From Armatimonadota bacterium (lineage in GTDB: Bacteria; Armatimonadota; Hebobacteria; CAIYQO01), in NCBI GenBank assembly GCA_029553475.1, contig JAKPKV010000137.1:1-64000 (forward strand): 64,000 bases of DNA, given 5' to 3'. Made by a program: the position numbers and the translations under genes. Shown one piece after another: positions 1 through 9,964 of the stretch (the first letter of the stretch is position 1; every line of letters starts with the position of its first letter). The notes beneath the pieces were generated by a model. That model was given only the letters and a program-made list of their open reading frames with translations, did not search any database and was not told the DNA's origin.

Positions 1-28
1 ATGCTAACCTTACCCGCCGTGGTTGTGG

Positions 29-34
29 TACAAT
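29..34 (+). promoter_or_regulatory. -10 element upstream of hsdM
   Basis: TACAAT lies in the context TTGTGGTACAAT, about 60 bases before hsdM. The same 12 bases occur on the minus strand upstream of hicB (52670-52681), which suggests a shared promoter style. No good -35 hexamer is visible at normal spacing, so this is only a candidate. Confidence 0.35.
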
Positions 35-94
35 GACGCCGTTTCATTCAGGCGCCTGCCCGGCTGGGCGTCGCTGTAGGAAGACAATCGTACC

Positions 95-1624
95 ATGGTC
101 ACCGGCACGCTGCGCGGTCAGATCGACCGCATCTGGGATGCATTCTGGTCCGGGGGCATCTCCAACCCCCTGGAGGTCATCGAGCAGATCACCTACCTGC
201 TGTTCATCAAGCGGTTGGACGAGCTGCACACGCTGGAGGAGGTGAAGGCGAAGCGTTTCCACCAGCCGATGGAGCGCACCATCTTCCCCGACGGTGCCGA
301 TCCGCGTGGGCGGGCGTATGAGGACTTCCGCTGGGTGCGCTTCAAGAACATGGCGCCGGCCGAGATGTATGCCGTGGTGGCCGATCACCTCTTCCCCTTC
401 CTGCGCACGCTGGGCGGCGATGGCTCCACCTACGCCCACCACATGAAGGACGCCCGCTTCACCATCCCCACGCCGGGCCTGCTGGCGAAGGTGGTGGACA
501 TGCTCGACGGCATCGAGATGGGCGACCGCGATACCAAGGGCGACCTCTACGAATACATGCTGGGGAAGATCGCCACCGCAGGGCAGAACGGGCAGTTCCG
601 CACCCCACGGCACATCATTCAGCTCATGGTGGAGCTGACGCAGCCGCGGCCCGAGGACATCATCTGCGACCCGGCGTGCGGCACGGCCGGCTTCCTGGTG
701 GCGGCAGGCGAGTATCTGCGCGCGCACCATCCCGAGCTCTTCCGAAACGAGCGGCAGCGCCGGCACTTTCATGAGGGGCTCTTCCACGGCTTCGACTTCG
801 ACAACACTATGCTGCGCATCGGCAGCATGAGCATGCTGCTGCACGGCGTCGAGAACCCGGATATCCGCTACCGCGATTCGCTGGCGCAGGACCACGCCGG
901 CGAGGAGGAAGCCTATACGCTGGTGCTGGCTAATCCCCCCTTCGCCGGGTCGCTGGACTACGAGAACTGCGCCAAAGACCTGCTGCAGATCGTGAAAACG
1001 AAGAAGACGGAGCTGCTCTTCCTCGCCCTCTTCCTGCGCCTCCTGAAACCCGGCGGGCGCGCGGCAGTGATTGTTCCCGACGGCGTGCTCTTCGGCTCGT
1101 CGAAGGCACACCAGGCGCTGCGCAAAGAGCTGGTCGAGGGGCAGCAGTTGCAGGCGGTCATCAGCATGCCGTCCGGCGTCTTTCGCCCTTACGCCGGCGT
1201 CTCCACCGCCGTGCTGGTCTTCACGAAGACGAACTCCGGCGGCACCGACCACGTCTGGTTCTACCGCATGGAGGCCGACGGCTACTCGCTGGACGACAAA
1301 CGCACCCCGCTGCTGCCCGAGGAGAAGCTCGGCCCCACCGCCGCCCTCACCGACGAGGAGGCGGAGAAGAACAACCTGCCGGACATCGTCGCCCGCTTCC
1401 GCATGCTGGCCGAGGAAGCCGCCTGCGTCCGCACTGAGCAGAGCTTCCTGGTGCCCAAAGCGGAGATCGCCGCCAACGGCTACGACCTCAGCCTCAACCG
1501 CTACCGCGAAATGGAATACGAGGAAGTACAGACCGAATCTCCCGCCACCATCCTCCGCGACCTGGCCGACCTGGAGAAAGAGATCGTGCAGGGGCTGTGG
1601 GAGCTGGAGGGGATGCTGCGATGA
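95..1624 (+). CDS. hsdM: Type I restriction-modification system, DNA methyltransferase subunit HsdM
   Basis: This is the N6-adenine methyltransferase subunit, which methylates the recognition site together with HsdS and is also needed in the HsdR2M2S1 restriction complex. The 509-residue product has the usual HsdM length. An HsdM N-terminal helical region (about residues 8-130) precedes the catalytic domain. The AdoMet-binding motif [10 protein letters not shown] starts near residue 192 and the catalytic NPPF motif IV is at about 280-283. The ATG at 95 follows an AGGAAG-like ribosome site. Its TGA overlaps the ATG of hsdS (ATGA), so the two subunits are probably translationally coupled. All core motifs look intact. 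Confidence 0.97.
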   Translation: MVTGTLRGQIDRIWDAFWSGGISNPLEVIEQITYLLFIKRLDELHTLEEVKAKRFHQPMERTIFPDGADPRGRAYEDFRWVRFKNMAPAEMYAVVADHLFPFLRTLGGDGSTYAHHMKDARFTIPTPGLLAKVVDMLDGIEMGDRDTKGDLYEYMLGKIATAGQNGQFRTPRHIIQLMVELTQPRPEDIICDPACGTAGFLVAAGEYLRAHHPELFRNERQRRHFHEGLFHGFDFDNTMLRIGSMSMLLHGVENPDIRYRDSLAQDHAGEEEAYTLVLANPPFAGSLDYENCAKDLLQIVKTKKTELLFLALFLRLLKPGGRAAVIVPDGVLFGSSKAHQALRKELVEGQQLQAVISMPSGVFRPYAGVSTAVLVFTKTNSGGTDHVWFYRMEADGYSLDDKRTPLLPEEKLGPTAALTDEEAEKNNLPDIVARFRMLAEEAACVRTEQSFLVPKAEIAANGYDLSLNRYREMEYEEVQTESPATILRDLADLEKEIVQGLWELEGMLR

Positions 1625-2820
1625 GGAAAGTCGTTCTCGGCGAGTTGATCGAGGACTCACGGTCGGGCTTCGCCTGTGGGGAGATTGATCCTGCCGGTGT
1701 GATTCAAGTGCGTATGAACAACATCACCAAGGATGGCAGGCTCGACTTCAGTGTTATCCGAAGAGTGCCACTGGAGGCAGCAGATGTCGCCAGACGCCAA
1801 GTTGAACCTGGCGAGGTGCTCTTCAACGCAACGAACAGCCCCGAACTAGTAGGAAAGTCAGCGGTCTTTCGTGGCTATGCAGAACCGGTGGTCTACTCGA
1901 ACCACTTTCTGCGGTTGCGCACCTTCAAGGAGCGCCTGGATGGCACATTCCTGGCTCACTGGTTACACTCACTCTGGTTGCGGGGTGATTTCAGCCGGCT
2001 GTGTCGCCAGTGGGTCAACCAGGCAACGGTCAGCCGCGACTGTCTCCTTGAACTGCAGATCCCACTCCCTCCCCTCGAAGAGCAGCAGCGCATCGCCGCC
2101 ATCCTCGACGCCGCCGACGCGCTGCGCGAGAAACGGCGGCAGGCGCTGGCTAAGCTAGACGGGCTGGTGCAGGCGGTGTTTCTGGAGATGTTCGGGGATG
2201 CCGAGACCAAAGGATGGGCGATGTGGCCAGTTAGCGATCTCGCTGCTAACATTCCGAATGCTATTCGAACCGGACCGTTCGGCAGCCAGCTTCTGCATTC
2301 CGAGTTTGTTGACGAAGGCATCGCGGTACTTGGCATCGACAATGCCGTTCAGAATGAGTTCGTCTGGGCAAAGCCGCGCTTCATCACAGACCGGAAGTAT
2401 GAGAGCCTTCGACGCTACACCGTGCGACCAGGTGACATCCTGATCACCATCATGGGCACCTGTGGCCGTTGCGCTATCGTTCCGGACGACATACCCGTTG
2501 CCATCAATACCAAGCACCTATGCTGCATTACTCTGGACCGGCAGCGATGCCTCCCCAGCTACTTCCACGCAGCCTTCCTGAATCACCCCGCGGTGATGTG
2601 GCAACTCGGCATTCGGGAGCGCGGCGCGGTCATGCCGGGGCTTAACATGCAGCTTATCAAAGAGCTACAGATTCCGATTCCCCCGCTCGCAGTGCAGAAA
2701 GACTTCGACAGGTTTCTGCAGGTGCACGCGGGATTGCGGCTGAACTGCCTCGCTGCACTTGCTCACCTCGACGCCCTTTTCGCCTCCCTGCAGCAACGGG
2801 CCTTCCGGGGGGAGCTATGA
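1621..2820 (+). CDS. hsdS: Type I restriction-modification system, specificity subunit HsdS
   Basis: HsdS recognises the bipartite DNA target. The 399-residue protein has two target-recognition domains. Each is followed by a conserved spacer: a central one around residues 150-190 ([15 protein letters not shown], then a helix ending in FGDA) and a C-terminal one beginning [10 protein letters not shown] longer reading from a GTG at 1597 is possible, but the ATG at 1621 overlaps the hsdM stop and gives the standard N-terminus. Both domains are slightly less GC-rich than hsdM, as is usual for exchanged recognition domains. Its own stop overlaps the next ATG (ATGA). Confidence 0.96.
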   Translation: MRKVVLGELIEDSRSGFACGEIDPAGVIQVRMNNITKDGRLDFSVIRRVPLEAADVARRQVEPGEVLFNATNSPELVGKSAVFRGYAEPVVYSNHFLRLRTFKERLDGTFLAHWLHSLWLRGDFSRLCRQWVNQATVSRDCLLELQIPLPPLEEQQRIAAILDAADALREKRRQALAKLDGLVQAVFLEMFGDAETKGWAMWPVSDLAANIPNAIRTGPFGSQLLHSEFVDEGIAVLGIDNAVQNEFVWAKPRFITDRKYESLRRYTVRPGDILITIMGTCGRCAIVPDDIPVAINTKHLCCITLDRQRCLPSYFHAAFLNHPAVMWQLGIRERGAVMPGLNMQLIKELQIPIPPLAVQKDFDRFLQVHAGLRLNCLAALAHLDALFASLQQRAFRGEL

Positions 2821-3284
2821 GCGCCGTCATGCACCAATTGGCCTTCTCTGGTGCCCTGCTGCAGCGTGGCTTCTGGCTCTACGTGTGGGAGATCACCGCC
2901 GCGGGCGGGCGCACGGTGCTCTACGTCGGTCGCATCGGCGACAGCGGCTCGCCCAATGCCCAATCGCCCTTCAACCGGCTGGGCCAGCACCTGGGCTTCA
3001 ACATCCACCAGAACATGCTGCGCAAGCACCTGGTGAAAGCCGGCCTCACCCCCGAGGAGTGCCACTTCGCCCTCTACAGCTACGGACCCATCCTACCCGA
3101 GGGCGACGGTTGGGACCAGCACCGCGCATGCCTGCGTGTCATCGCGCCGTTGGAGAAGGCGCTGTGTGACGCGCTGCAACAGGCTGGCTACCAGGTGCTG
3201 AACGAAGTCAGGGGCAATCATGAGCTTGACAAGCGCCGCTGGGAGACGGTGCGCCAGATGTTTGCCGAGTACTTCGATCTCTAG
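2817..3284 (+). CDS. GIY-YIG-like nuclease-fold protein coupled to hsdS
   Basis: This 155-residue protein is translationally coupled to hsdS by an ATGA overlap. An aromatic beta strand (WLYVWEI) is followed by a second strand, LYVGRIGDS, resembling the paired GIY and YIG strands. A basic helix with a conserved-looking Arg and His comes next (FNRLGQHLG). Near the C-terminus PLEKAL is followed by YQVLNE, which fits the catalytic Glu and the late Asn of GIY-YIG nucleases. The fold assignment is inference from these motifs. Coupling to the specificity gene suggests an accessory role in the restriction locus, perhaps as a nuclease. The domain is compact with no extra modules. Confidence 0.6.
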   Translation: MSAVMHQLAFSGALLQRGFWLYVWEITAAGGRTVLYVGRIGDSGSPNAQSPFNRLGQHLGFNIHQNMLRKHLVKAGLTPEECHFALYSYGPILPEGDGWDQHRACLRVIAPLEKALCDALQQAGYQVLNEVRGNHELDKRRWETVRQMFAEYFDL

Positions 3285-3310
3285 CCACGATTCCGTCAGC
3301 GGAGGAGACG

Positions 3311-3885
3311 ATAATAAAGATACACTGGTCGGATTTTCGAATCGGTTTCTGGAAGCCCTTCAGCCCGCATGGACAGGAATCGCGGGATGCGATTCTCGCA
3401 CGGAAAGCCCGGGAGATTGCGGTAAACGGCTGGACGTTCTGGTCGTTTCAACGTCGCGACATTTCGCCCTGGGCGGGACAGTTTGAGCGCATCCGGCCAT
3501 CTTCGGTTTATGTGCTCTGCTCCGACAGCCAAGGAGCCACCGAGCCGAAAGGCGCCGTGGTATTTTTTACAGAGAGTTTCGCATGGGCGAGGCCACCGAC
3601 TGGCAGACGATTCCCCCACCGATCAGCGTGCCGCACCCGATCGGACAGAAGGCAGAAGCCAGTGCATTCGTCGTGAAACGCATTCTACAGCCCAACGACT
3701 TCGCCGGGGAAGACCCGTTGTTGACCATTGAACGGTTCTGCACGCAGCAAAGAACCTGGCGCACTGGCGCCTTGCCCACGCGGGGGGGGGGGTATCTGAT
3801 CCGTCGCGGCGGCACGACCGCACTGCGCAAGGTTTACGCGGTCCTCGAATTGGCAGCCCCACATGTCGCCGTGTTGCGAAAGTGA
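3311..3885 (+). pseudogene. Broken conserved gene inside the type I restriction locus (start loss plus frameshift)
   Basis: A perfect GGAGGAG ribosome site (3301-3307) is followed by ATA-ATA-AAG instead of an ATG. From there frame 2 encodes a coherent protein (IHWSDFRIGFWKPFS, then NGWTFWSFQRRDISPW, then VYVLCSDSQGA) up to about 3583. The sense continues in frame 1 from about 3585 (EATDWQTIPPPISVPHPIG, then AFVVKRIL, PTRG, LIRRGG and LRKVYAVLELAAPHVA) to a TGA at 3883-3885. One missing base near 3583-3592 explains the switch. An 11-G run at 3782-3792 keeps frame. I do not recognise the family. A separate start-codon change and a frameshift suggest real decay, though sequencing errors cannot be excluded. 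Confidence 0.6.
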
Positions 3886-3908
3886 GCGCTTTGAGGTGGG
3901 CAGCAATG

Positions 3909-3938
3909 GTGACAAAAGCTAGAGCTGTCAGATATAAT
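3909..3938 (+). promoter_or_regulatory. Candidate sigma-70 type promoter
   Basis: GTGACA at 3909-3914 and TATAAT at 3933-3938 are separated by 18 bases. The promoter lies after the broken gene and could drive the membrane/secreted pair at 4152 and 5245. The leader to the next start is about 210 bases and contains a GC hairpin (CCCCGC...GCGGGG, near 4117-4133). Confidence 0.5.
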
Positions 3939-4151
3939 ATCCTCATTGTAGGATCATATCGAAGCGCGGTATCGTATCAGGAGGACTGTCGCTAGCCGCA
4001 GTCAACGACTCTCCAATTCCTTCAGCATGAATAGGCCGAACTGCATGCTTCGGCGTTCAATGTTGCGGTGTTGATGCTGCCCTCGCAGGGTGTGCGGTGT
4101 CAACGCCGTTTCACCTCCCCGCAGCGGCGGGGCTTTCGGGGGAATTTTGAC

Positions 4152-5213
4152 ATGGTACTGAGACGGAGCGTATCGCGAGCCGGCACGAGAACGCACCGGC
4201 TGGGAACGCCGGACAGGGATAAGCGTGCGCGCGCGGGGACACCGCCGGCACCGGCTCCGGGCGGGCCGACCTTCTCACGGATCATCGAACAACTGCTCAA
4301 ATACAGCCTGCTTATCGCCCTGCTCGGCTATCTGCTCGTCACGTTCCGGCTCAACGCCCTCGGCCTGCCATCCACCACATGGCTGGGTACCGAGCGCTAC
4401 CTCGCCATGGTTTCATCGACCCTCTACCGTCTCGCCCTGGACGTGAGTACGCTCTTCATGCCTAATGTCGCGAAGCTCCTGCTCGTCGTGCTGGTGCTTT
4501 CCATCGCGGTCTCGGCGTTCCCCTGTCTCGCTAAGTTGTCCTGTGCTGCCGGCCGATGCTGCCGCCATGCCGGGCACTGGTTGACCGGGCACACCGGGAT
4601 GATGACCGTGACCTTCATATTTTTGATCACATTCGCCGATTACGTGGTCCGTATCAGCCAGATTCTTACCCCGACTGATCCGCTTGCCCCACTTATTACC
4701 CCCAACAGTGTAATCGGACCGTTGAGTGCCCAGGCGCTTGCGGCACAACCGTCCGCCACCCCATTTTATCTCAGTCTGCTCCTCCTTGTATTTGGCGCGC
4801 TGCTCTATCGGCATGCCGGCAACCGCATCGCAGCGGAACCGGACGCCTTCACCCACGCCACCTCGCAGCTGGTGCATGCCTTCTTGCTGGCGGCAGTGCT
4901 GTCTGTGGCGATCTGCGCCATCTTCTACTACGGCGTTGCCCTCGATCAATCCCTCTACCGGTTGGTCAGGGTGGAAACCTCCGGGCAACCGGCGGCCACG
5001 AATTACGGCCTGTTATTGACCGACGCAGATGGCGTACAAATTTGGCAGGCTGTCGGCGGCAAGGGGCGAATTCTCTCTCTGCCCAAAGATCAGATCTCAT
5101 CGATGACAATCGGGCCGGCTATCGATATCCGGCGTGCGGCCGCGCAAGCGGCAACATCGCAGTCCGAGATATTCCCGCACGAGGACTTCTTCCGGGAGAA
5201 GATGTCGCCGTAA
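4152..5213 (+). CDS. Multi-pass membrane protein of unknown function
   Basis: About 353 residues from the ATG at 4152. An in-frame earlier start at 4068 is possible, but the GGGGGA stretch just ahead of 4152 favours the later one. The N-terminus is Arg-rich. At least five hydrophobic segments follow (for example YSLLIALLGYLLVTF, LLLVVLVLSIAVSAF, TFIFLITFADYVV, LSLLLLVFGALLY and AFLLAAVLSVAICAIF). The C-terminal tail of about 100 residues looks soluble. No family is recognised. It lies between hsdS and hsdR, about 30 bases upstream of a secreted-protein gene, so the two are probably co-transcribed. Whether the pair belongs to the restriction system is unknown. Confidence 0.65.
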   Translation: MVLRRSVSRAGTRTHRLGTPDRDKRARAGTPPAPAPGGPTFSRIIEQLLKYSLLIALLGYLLVTFRLNALGLPSTTWLGTERYLAMVSSTLYRLALDVSTLFMPNVAKLLLVVLVLSIAVSAFPCLAKLSCAAGRCCRHAGHWLTGHTGMMTVTFIFLITFADYVVRISQILTPTDPLAPLITPNSVIGPLSAQALAAQPSATPFYLSLLLLVFGALLYRHAGNRIAAEPDAFTHATSQLVHAFLLAAVLSVAICAIFYYGVALDQSLYRLVRVETSGQPAATNYGLLLTDADGVQIWQAVGGKGRILSLPKDQISSMTIGPAIDIRRAAAQAATSQSEIFPHEDFFREKMSP

Positions 5214-5244
5214 CGAGGCTACGTCGCCCCAATGGAACGGAGGA

Positions 5245-6225
5245 ATGATGAGAAAAAGCATGTGGTACTGCGTGACAACTCTGTTACTGTGCCTCTGTGT
5301 GCTGGGGGGCGCCCCACGGCCGGCCTACGCAGATCGTGCGGCACTAGCGGCATGGCTGGGACAGATCACCAATTATCTCTTCGGCCGCCGGGTGCCGCAA
5401 AGTACCCCCCTTGTACATCGCCATCACACTGGCCCGCAAGGCCCGCAAGGCGAGAGAGGATACGTCGGTCCTTCCGTTAGGCCGGATAATGGGGAATGGA
5501 TCACCCGTTATACCGGCAAGGGTACGCTCTGCCTGCTGGAGATCGGGCATGATCAGCCCACGATCGTCGATCTCCTTACACCACCGGAGACATGCTGGTC
5601 CCCGGTTCCCATCAACGAGACGCAGATCGCGGTGCTGGTCGATACACCCGACAAGGGCGCAGGCATTGCTCTCTATTCCTTGAACGATGGCACGACCCGC
5701 ATCACGCTGACCTCCGCAGTGATGGGAAAGACACGCCAGTTCTATGGCATTATCGGACTGTACAAAGATGATCCGCAGCGATTGCTCGTCATTATTGGAG
5801 ACACTGACGGAAAAGAAAAGACGCTCGTGCGCGTCGCAAACCTCAGAGCGAGCGTTATGCAGGTCGCCGAGAATGTTCCGATAGACGATCTCAACACCGC
5901 CGTTCCGCCGACGAACAACGCCGCGGTGCTCGATATGCTCTGCGGCAGTCGCATCCGCGTGTTTCATAACGTGGCCAAGGGGCTGGATTATGATGAGAAT
6001 GGGATCGACCAGTATCTCTTAACCCCCGAAGGGGATGAGCGTGACCGAACCAATCTCTTATCTAGCACAGTAGATTCGAATCCGTTTTTCGCCCAGACGC
6101 GTCCACCGGAATTCTTCCAATACCCTAACTGGTTAACCGAGACAAAAATCGTGTTTATCGCAGAAGTCGGGCAAGTTGAAATAATTCGCGCGCCTCAAGC
6201 TGGGCCACCACCGCCAAACCGTTAA
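5245..6225 (+). CDS. Secreted protein with a short collagen-like segment
   Basis: About 326 residues. A CGGAGG site ends just before ATG-ATG at 5245, which fixes the start. A basic N-terminus and hydrophobic core (VTTLLLCLCVLGG) end in AYA, a likely signal peptidase I site. After a short helix comes GPQGPQGERGYVGP, a run of Gly-X-Y triplets as in bacterial collagen-like proteins. The remaining roughly 230 residues (GTLCLLEIG, IAVLVDTPDKGAGIALYSL, RLLVIIGDTDGKEKTLVRV) have the strand-rich look of a beta-propeller, which is inference. It forms a pair with the upstream membrane protein. Function is unknown. Base composition is less GC-rich than hsdR. Confidence 0.65.
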   Translation: MMRKSMWYCVTTLLLCLCVLGGAPRPAYADRAALAAWLGQITNYLFGRRVPQSTPLVHRHHTGPQGPQGERGYVGPSVRPDNGEWITRYTGKGTLCLLEIGHDQPTIVDLLTPPETCWSPVPINETQIAVLVDTPDKGAGIALYSLNDGTTRITLTSAVMGKTRQFYGIIGLYKDDPQRLLVIIGDTDGKEKTLVRVANLRASVMQVAENVPIDDLNTAVPPTNNAAVLDMLCGSRIRVFHNVAKGLDYDENGIDQYLLTPEGDERDRTNLLSSTVDSNPFFAQTRPPEFFQYPNWLTETKIVFIAEVGQVEIIRAPQAGPPPPNR

Positions 6226-6333
6226 GTATCTATGCGGCATAGCCGTCTGCTCGTGCATCCATCCCTGAATTCGTGTACAATAGCGCAGGAACTACCATAC
6301 TAGCGTTAGCCATGCTGGGGGACAAAATACCGG

Positions 6334-9300
6334 ATGCCGTCCAACTTCACCTTCCTGCAGGATGAATGGCCCGAGTTGCACACCTCGGCACGGCAGGCGG
6401 AGGCGTTGATCGCCGCCGACCCGCGGAGCGCGTGTTTTTACGCCCGGCGCACGCTGGAGTTGGCGGTGCAATGGCTCTACACCCACGATGCCGGCCTGAC
6501 GCTGCCGTACCAGGACTACCTGAGCGCGCTCATCTACGAGCCGACCTTCCGCGATACCCTCGGCCCCACCGTCTTTGCCAAGGTGCGGCTCGTGAAAGAC
6601 CTGGGCAACCAGGCGGTGCACTCCACCCGTGCCGTGCGCCAGGCCGACGCGCTGACGGCGGTGAAAGAGCTCTTCCACGTCCTTTTCTGGCTGGCACGCA
6701 CCTATGCCCGCGGCACACGACCGGCCGATAGCCTAGCCTTCGACCCCGCCCGCGTGCCCCAGACCGTCATCACCCATGCGCGGACGGTGGCCCAAGTGCA
6801 GGCATTGGCCGAAGAGGTGAAGGCGCGCGATGCCCGGCTGACCGAGCTGCTGGCCGACTGCGCTGCGCTGGATGCCGAACTGCAGCGGATGCGCGCGGAG
6901 GTGGCAGCGGCGAAACAGCAGAACGCCGTCCAGCCGGATACCCACAATTACTCCGAAGCCGACACGCGCGCCGTCTTCATCGACCTGCTGCTGCTGGAGG
7001 CCGGCTGGCCGCTGGACGGTCCGCAGGACCGCGAATACGAAGTGCGCGGCATGCCCTATGGCACAGGCGTCGGCTATGTCGATTACGTGCTGTGGGGTGA
7101 CGACGGCCTGCCGCTGGCGGTAGTGGAGGCAAAGCGCACGACTCGAGACGCGCGAGCCGGCCAGCAACAGGCGAAGCTCTATGCCGATTGCCTGGAGTCA
7201 CAGTTCGGCCGCCGCCCGGTCATCTTCTACACCAACGGCTACGAGCACTGGCTATGGGATGATACGCACTACCCGCCGCGCCCCGTGCAGGGCTTCTACA
7301 CAAAGGACCAGCTCGAACTGCTCCACCAGCGCTGCACCACGCGCAAGGCGTTGACCACCGCGCCGATCAACGAGGCGATTGTCGAGCGCTACTACCAGAA
7401 ACGCGCGATTCAGCGCATTGGCGGGGCCTTCGAGCGCGACCACGACCGCAAAGCGCTGCTGGTGATGGCGACCGGCGCCGGCAAGACGCGCACCGTTATC
7501 GCCCTGGTCGATCTGCTCATGCGCTGCAACTGGGCCAAGCGGGTGCTCTTCCTCGCCGACCGCACTGCGCTGGTGCGCCAGGCGGTGAACGCCTTCAAAC
7601 GGCACTTGCCAGATTCCTCCCCGGTGAACCTGCTGGAGGACAAGGAGAGCGAAGGCCGCGTCTTCGTCTCGACCTACCCGACGATGATGGGTCTGATCGA
7701 CGAAACGCGGGATGGGCAGCGACGTTTCGGCCCTGGCCACTTCGACCTGGTGATCATCGACGAGGCGCACCGTAGCGTCTACCAGAAGTACCGCGCCATC
7801 TTTGAATACTTCGACAGCCTGCTGGTCGGCCTCACCGCCACCCCGCGCGACGAGATCGACCGCGACACTTACGGCCTGTTCGACCTGGAGAAGGGCGTGC
7901 CCACCGATGCCTACGATTTGAGCGAGGCGGTGCGTGACGGCTACCTGGTGCCGGCCAGGACGGTGTCTGTGCCGCTGAAATTCCTGCGCGAGGGCATCCG
8001 CTACGATGAGCTGCCCGAAGAGGAGAAGGAAGCCTGGGAGGCCAAAGACTGGGACGAGGAGGGCACCATCCCCGACCGCGTGGAGGCAGCCGCGCTGAAC
8101 GCCTGGCTCTTCAATGCCGATACCGTGGACCAGGTGCTGGCCCACCTGATGACGCGCGGCTTGCGGGTGAAAGGCGGCGACCAGCTCGGGAAGACCATCA
8201 TCTTCGCGAAGAACCACGCCCACGCCGAGTTCATCGCCCAGCGCTTCAACGTGCACTACCCGCACTACCGGGGCGAGTTCGCCCGCGTCATCGACGTGAA
8301 AGTGGACTACGCGCAGACGCTCATCGATACCTTCTCGCACCCGGAGAAGCCCCCACACATCGCTATCTCGGTCGATATGCTGGACACCGGTATCGACATC
8401 CCCGAAGTGGTGAACCTGGTCTTCTTCAAGCTGGTGCGCTCAAAGACGAAGTTCTGGCAGATGGTGGGCCGCGGCACGCGCCTCTGCCCCGATCTCTTCG
8501 GCCCCGGCCAGGACAAGGCGCACTTCTTCATCTTCGACTACTGCCAGAATCTAGAATTCTTCAGCCAGAACCCGGATACCACCGACGGCGCACTGGCGGC
8601 CTCGCTGGGCACCCGGCTCTTCCGCGCCCGGTTGGAGTTGCTGGCGGCGCTCGACACGCGCAACGGCGCTGCCGACCGTGTGCAGGAAGACCCGCCAGCG
8701 TATGGCGATCCAACCACCGAACCCGAACTGCGCCGAGACACCGCCGACCTGCTGCGCCGGGAAGTGGCCGCCATGAACGTGGACAACTTCGTGGTACGGC
8801 CGAAACGGCGGCTGGTGGAACGCTTCGCCGAGTCGGACGCCTGGCTGGCGCTCTCCGCCGATGATCAGATCGAGCTGAGCCGCGACGTCGCCGGCCTACC
8901 GAATGAACTGCCGGCCGAGGAGGAAGAGGCCAAGCGCTTCGACCTGCTGCTGCTGCGGCTGCAGCTCGCACTGCTGCATAGCGAGCCCACCTACGCGCGC
9001 CTGTGCGAGCAGGTGCAGGGCATCGCCGGCCTGCTGGAGGAGAAGCGGGACATCCCGGCGGTGCGGGAGCACCTGGCGCTCATCCATGATCTGCAATCAG
9101 AGGAATGGTGGCAGGATGTGACCGTGCCAATGCTGGAAACGGTACGCCGGCGTCTGCGTGCCTTGGTGAAGCTGCTGGATAAACGCCAGCGCAAGGTCGT
9201 CTATACGGACTTTGCCGACGAGATGGGCGAGGAGACCGCCATTGCGCTACCCGGCTTCACCGCCCCCGACAACTTCGAGCGCTTCAGCGCCAAAGCCCGG

Positions 9301-9747
9301 CACTTCCTGCAGGCGCACACGGACAGCCCCGCCGTGCGCAAACTGCGCCAGAACGAGCCACTGGCCCCCGAGGATCTGGCCGACCTGGAGCACCTGCTGA
9401 TAGATGGCGGCATCGGCACCATGAGCGACGTGCAACGCGCAGCCGAGATGAGCCATGGACTGGGTCTCTTCGTGCGCAGCCTAGTCGGTCTGGACCGCGA
9501 GGCCGCCCACCGCGCCTTCGCCACCTTCTACGGCAAGCCGCTCACCCCGAACCAGTCCGAACTGCTGACGATGATCATCGACCACCTGGCCGAACACGGC
9601 ATCATGGAGCCGGCGCTGCTATACGCATCACCCTACACCGACCTCAGCCCGCTCGGTGTCGAAGGCATCTTCACCGGCCCGGACATCGATGCCCTGTTCG
9701 GCATCCTCGCGGAGATCGGTTCGCGCGCCGCCTGTGTTGCCGCATAG
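6334..9747 (+). CDS. hsdR: Type I restriction enzyme, motor/nuclease subunit HsdR
   Basis: HsdR provides ATP-driven translocation and double-strand cleavage for the HsdMS complex. The 1137-residue product starts with a DUF4145-like helical domain (about 15-115) and a coiled coil (about 150-200). The PD-(D/E)XK nuclease domain follows, with Asp250 and the E265-A-K267 motif visible. The superfamily 2 helicase has Walker A GAGKT at 381-385, DEAH at 476-479, TATP, and a motif VI segment around QMVGRGTRL. A helical C-terminal region would contact the methylase. The DUF4145 N-terminus marks a common HsdR subtype. The gene is separated from hsdMS by about 3 kb of unrelated or broken genes, so it needs its own promoter (a TACAAT sits near 6275). 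Confidence 0.97.
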   Translation: MPSNFTFLQDEWPELHTSARQAEALIAADPRSACFYARRTLELAVQWLYTHDAGLTLPYQDYLSALIYEPTFRDTLGPTVFAKVRLVKDLGNQAVHSTRAVRQADALTAVKELFHVLFWLARTYARGTRPADSLAFDPARVPQTVITHARTVAQVQALAEEVKARDARLTELLADCAALDAELQRMRAEVAAAKQQNAVQPDTHNYSEADTRAVFIDLLLLEAGWPLDGPQDREYEVRGMPYGTGVGYVDYVLWGDDGLPLAVVEAKRTTRDARAGQQQAKLYADCLESQFGRRPVIFYTNGYEHWLWDDTHYPPRPVQGFYTKDQLELLHQRCTTRKALTTAPINEAIVERYYQKRAIQRIGGAFERDHDRKALLVMATGAGKTRTVIALVDLLMRCNWAKRVLFLADRTALVRQAVNAFKRHLPDSSPVNLLEDKESEGRVFVSTYPTMMGLIDETRDGQRRFGPGHFDLVIIDEAHRSVYQKYRAIFEYFDSLLVGLTATPRDEIDRDTYGLFDLEKGVPTDAYDLSEAVRDGYLVPARTVSVPLKFLREGIRYDELPEEEKEAWEAKDWDEEGTIPDRVEAAALNAWLFNADTVDQVLAHLMTRGLRVKGGDQLGKTIIFAKNHAHAEFIAQRFNVHYPHYRGEFARVIDVKVDYAQTLIDTFSHPEKPPHIAISVDMLDTGIDIPEVVNLVFFKLVRSKTKFWQMVGRGTRLCPDLFGPGQDKAHFFIFDYCQNLEFFSQNPDTTDGALAASLGTRLFRARLELLAALDTRNGAADRVQEDPPAYGDPTTEPELRRDTADLLRREVAAMNVDNFVVRPKRRLVERFAESDAWLALSADDQIELSRDVAGLPNELPAEEEEAKRFDLLLLRLQLALLHSEPTYARLCEQVQGIAGLLEEKRDIPAVREHLALIHDLQSEEWWQDVTVPMLETVRRRLRALVKLLDKRQRKVVYTDFADEMGEETAIALPGFTAPDNFERFSAKARHFLQAHTDSPAVRKLRQNEPLAPEDLADLEHLLIDGGIGTMSDVQRAAEMSHGLGLFVRSLVGLDREAAHRAFATFYGKPLTPNQSELLTMIIDHLAEHGIMEPALLYASPYTDLSPLGVEGIFTGPDIDALFGILAEIGSRAACVAA

Positions 9748-9964
9748 CCACGGATCCCTGCGGCAGCGCTCGTTTCCCCGGTAGCCCATGCCCGAAGGCC
9801 CGTCTTCAACAGCCGGTTGGCGCGGACAGCCTTCGTGGGATGTGCCTATCTGGTAGCCCGCGTTCCAAATCGGTGCCGATGTCACGGGCATACCGCCCGC
9901 AGTTGATCACCGTTAGCCGAACGGATTACTCGGGCATCCGCGCCTGAAGAGCAACGTCCATAGC

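Noticed and set aside
44-1660. Minus-strand 538-codon frame opposite hsdM
   Set aside because: Low-complexity composition and no motif; hsdM on the plus strand has all family motifs.
4082-4151. Riboswitch in the leader of the membrane protein gene
   Set aside because: There is a GC hairpin but no recognisable aptamer pattern; reported only as a leader hairpin.
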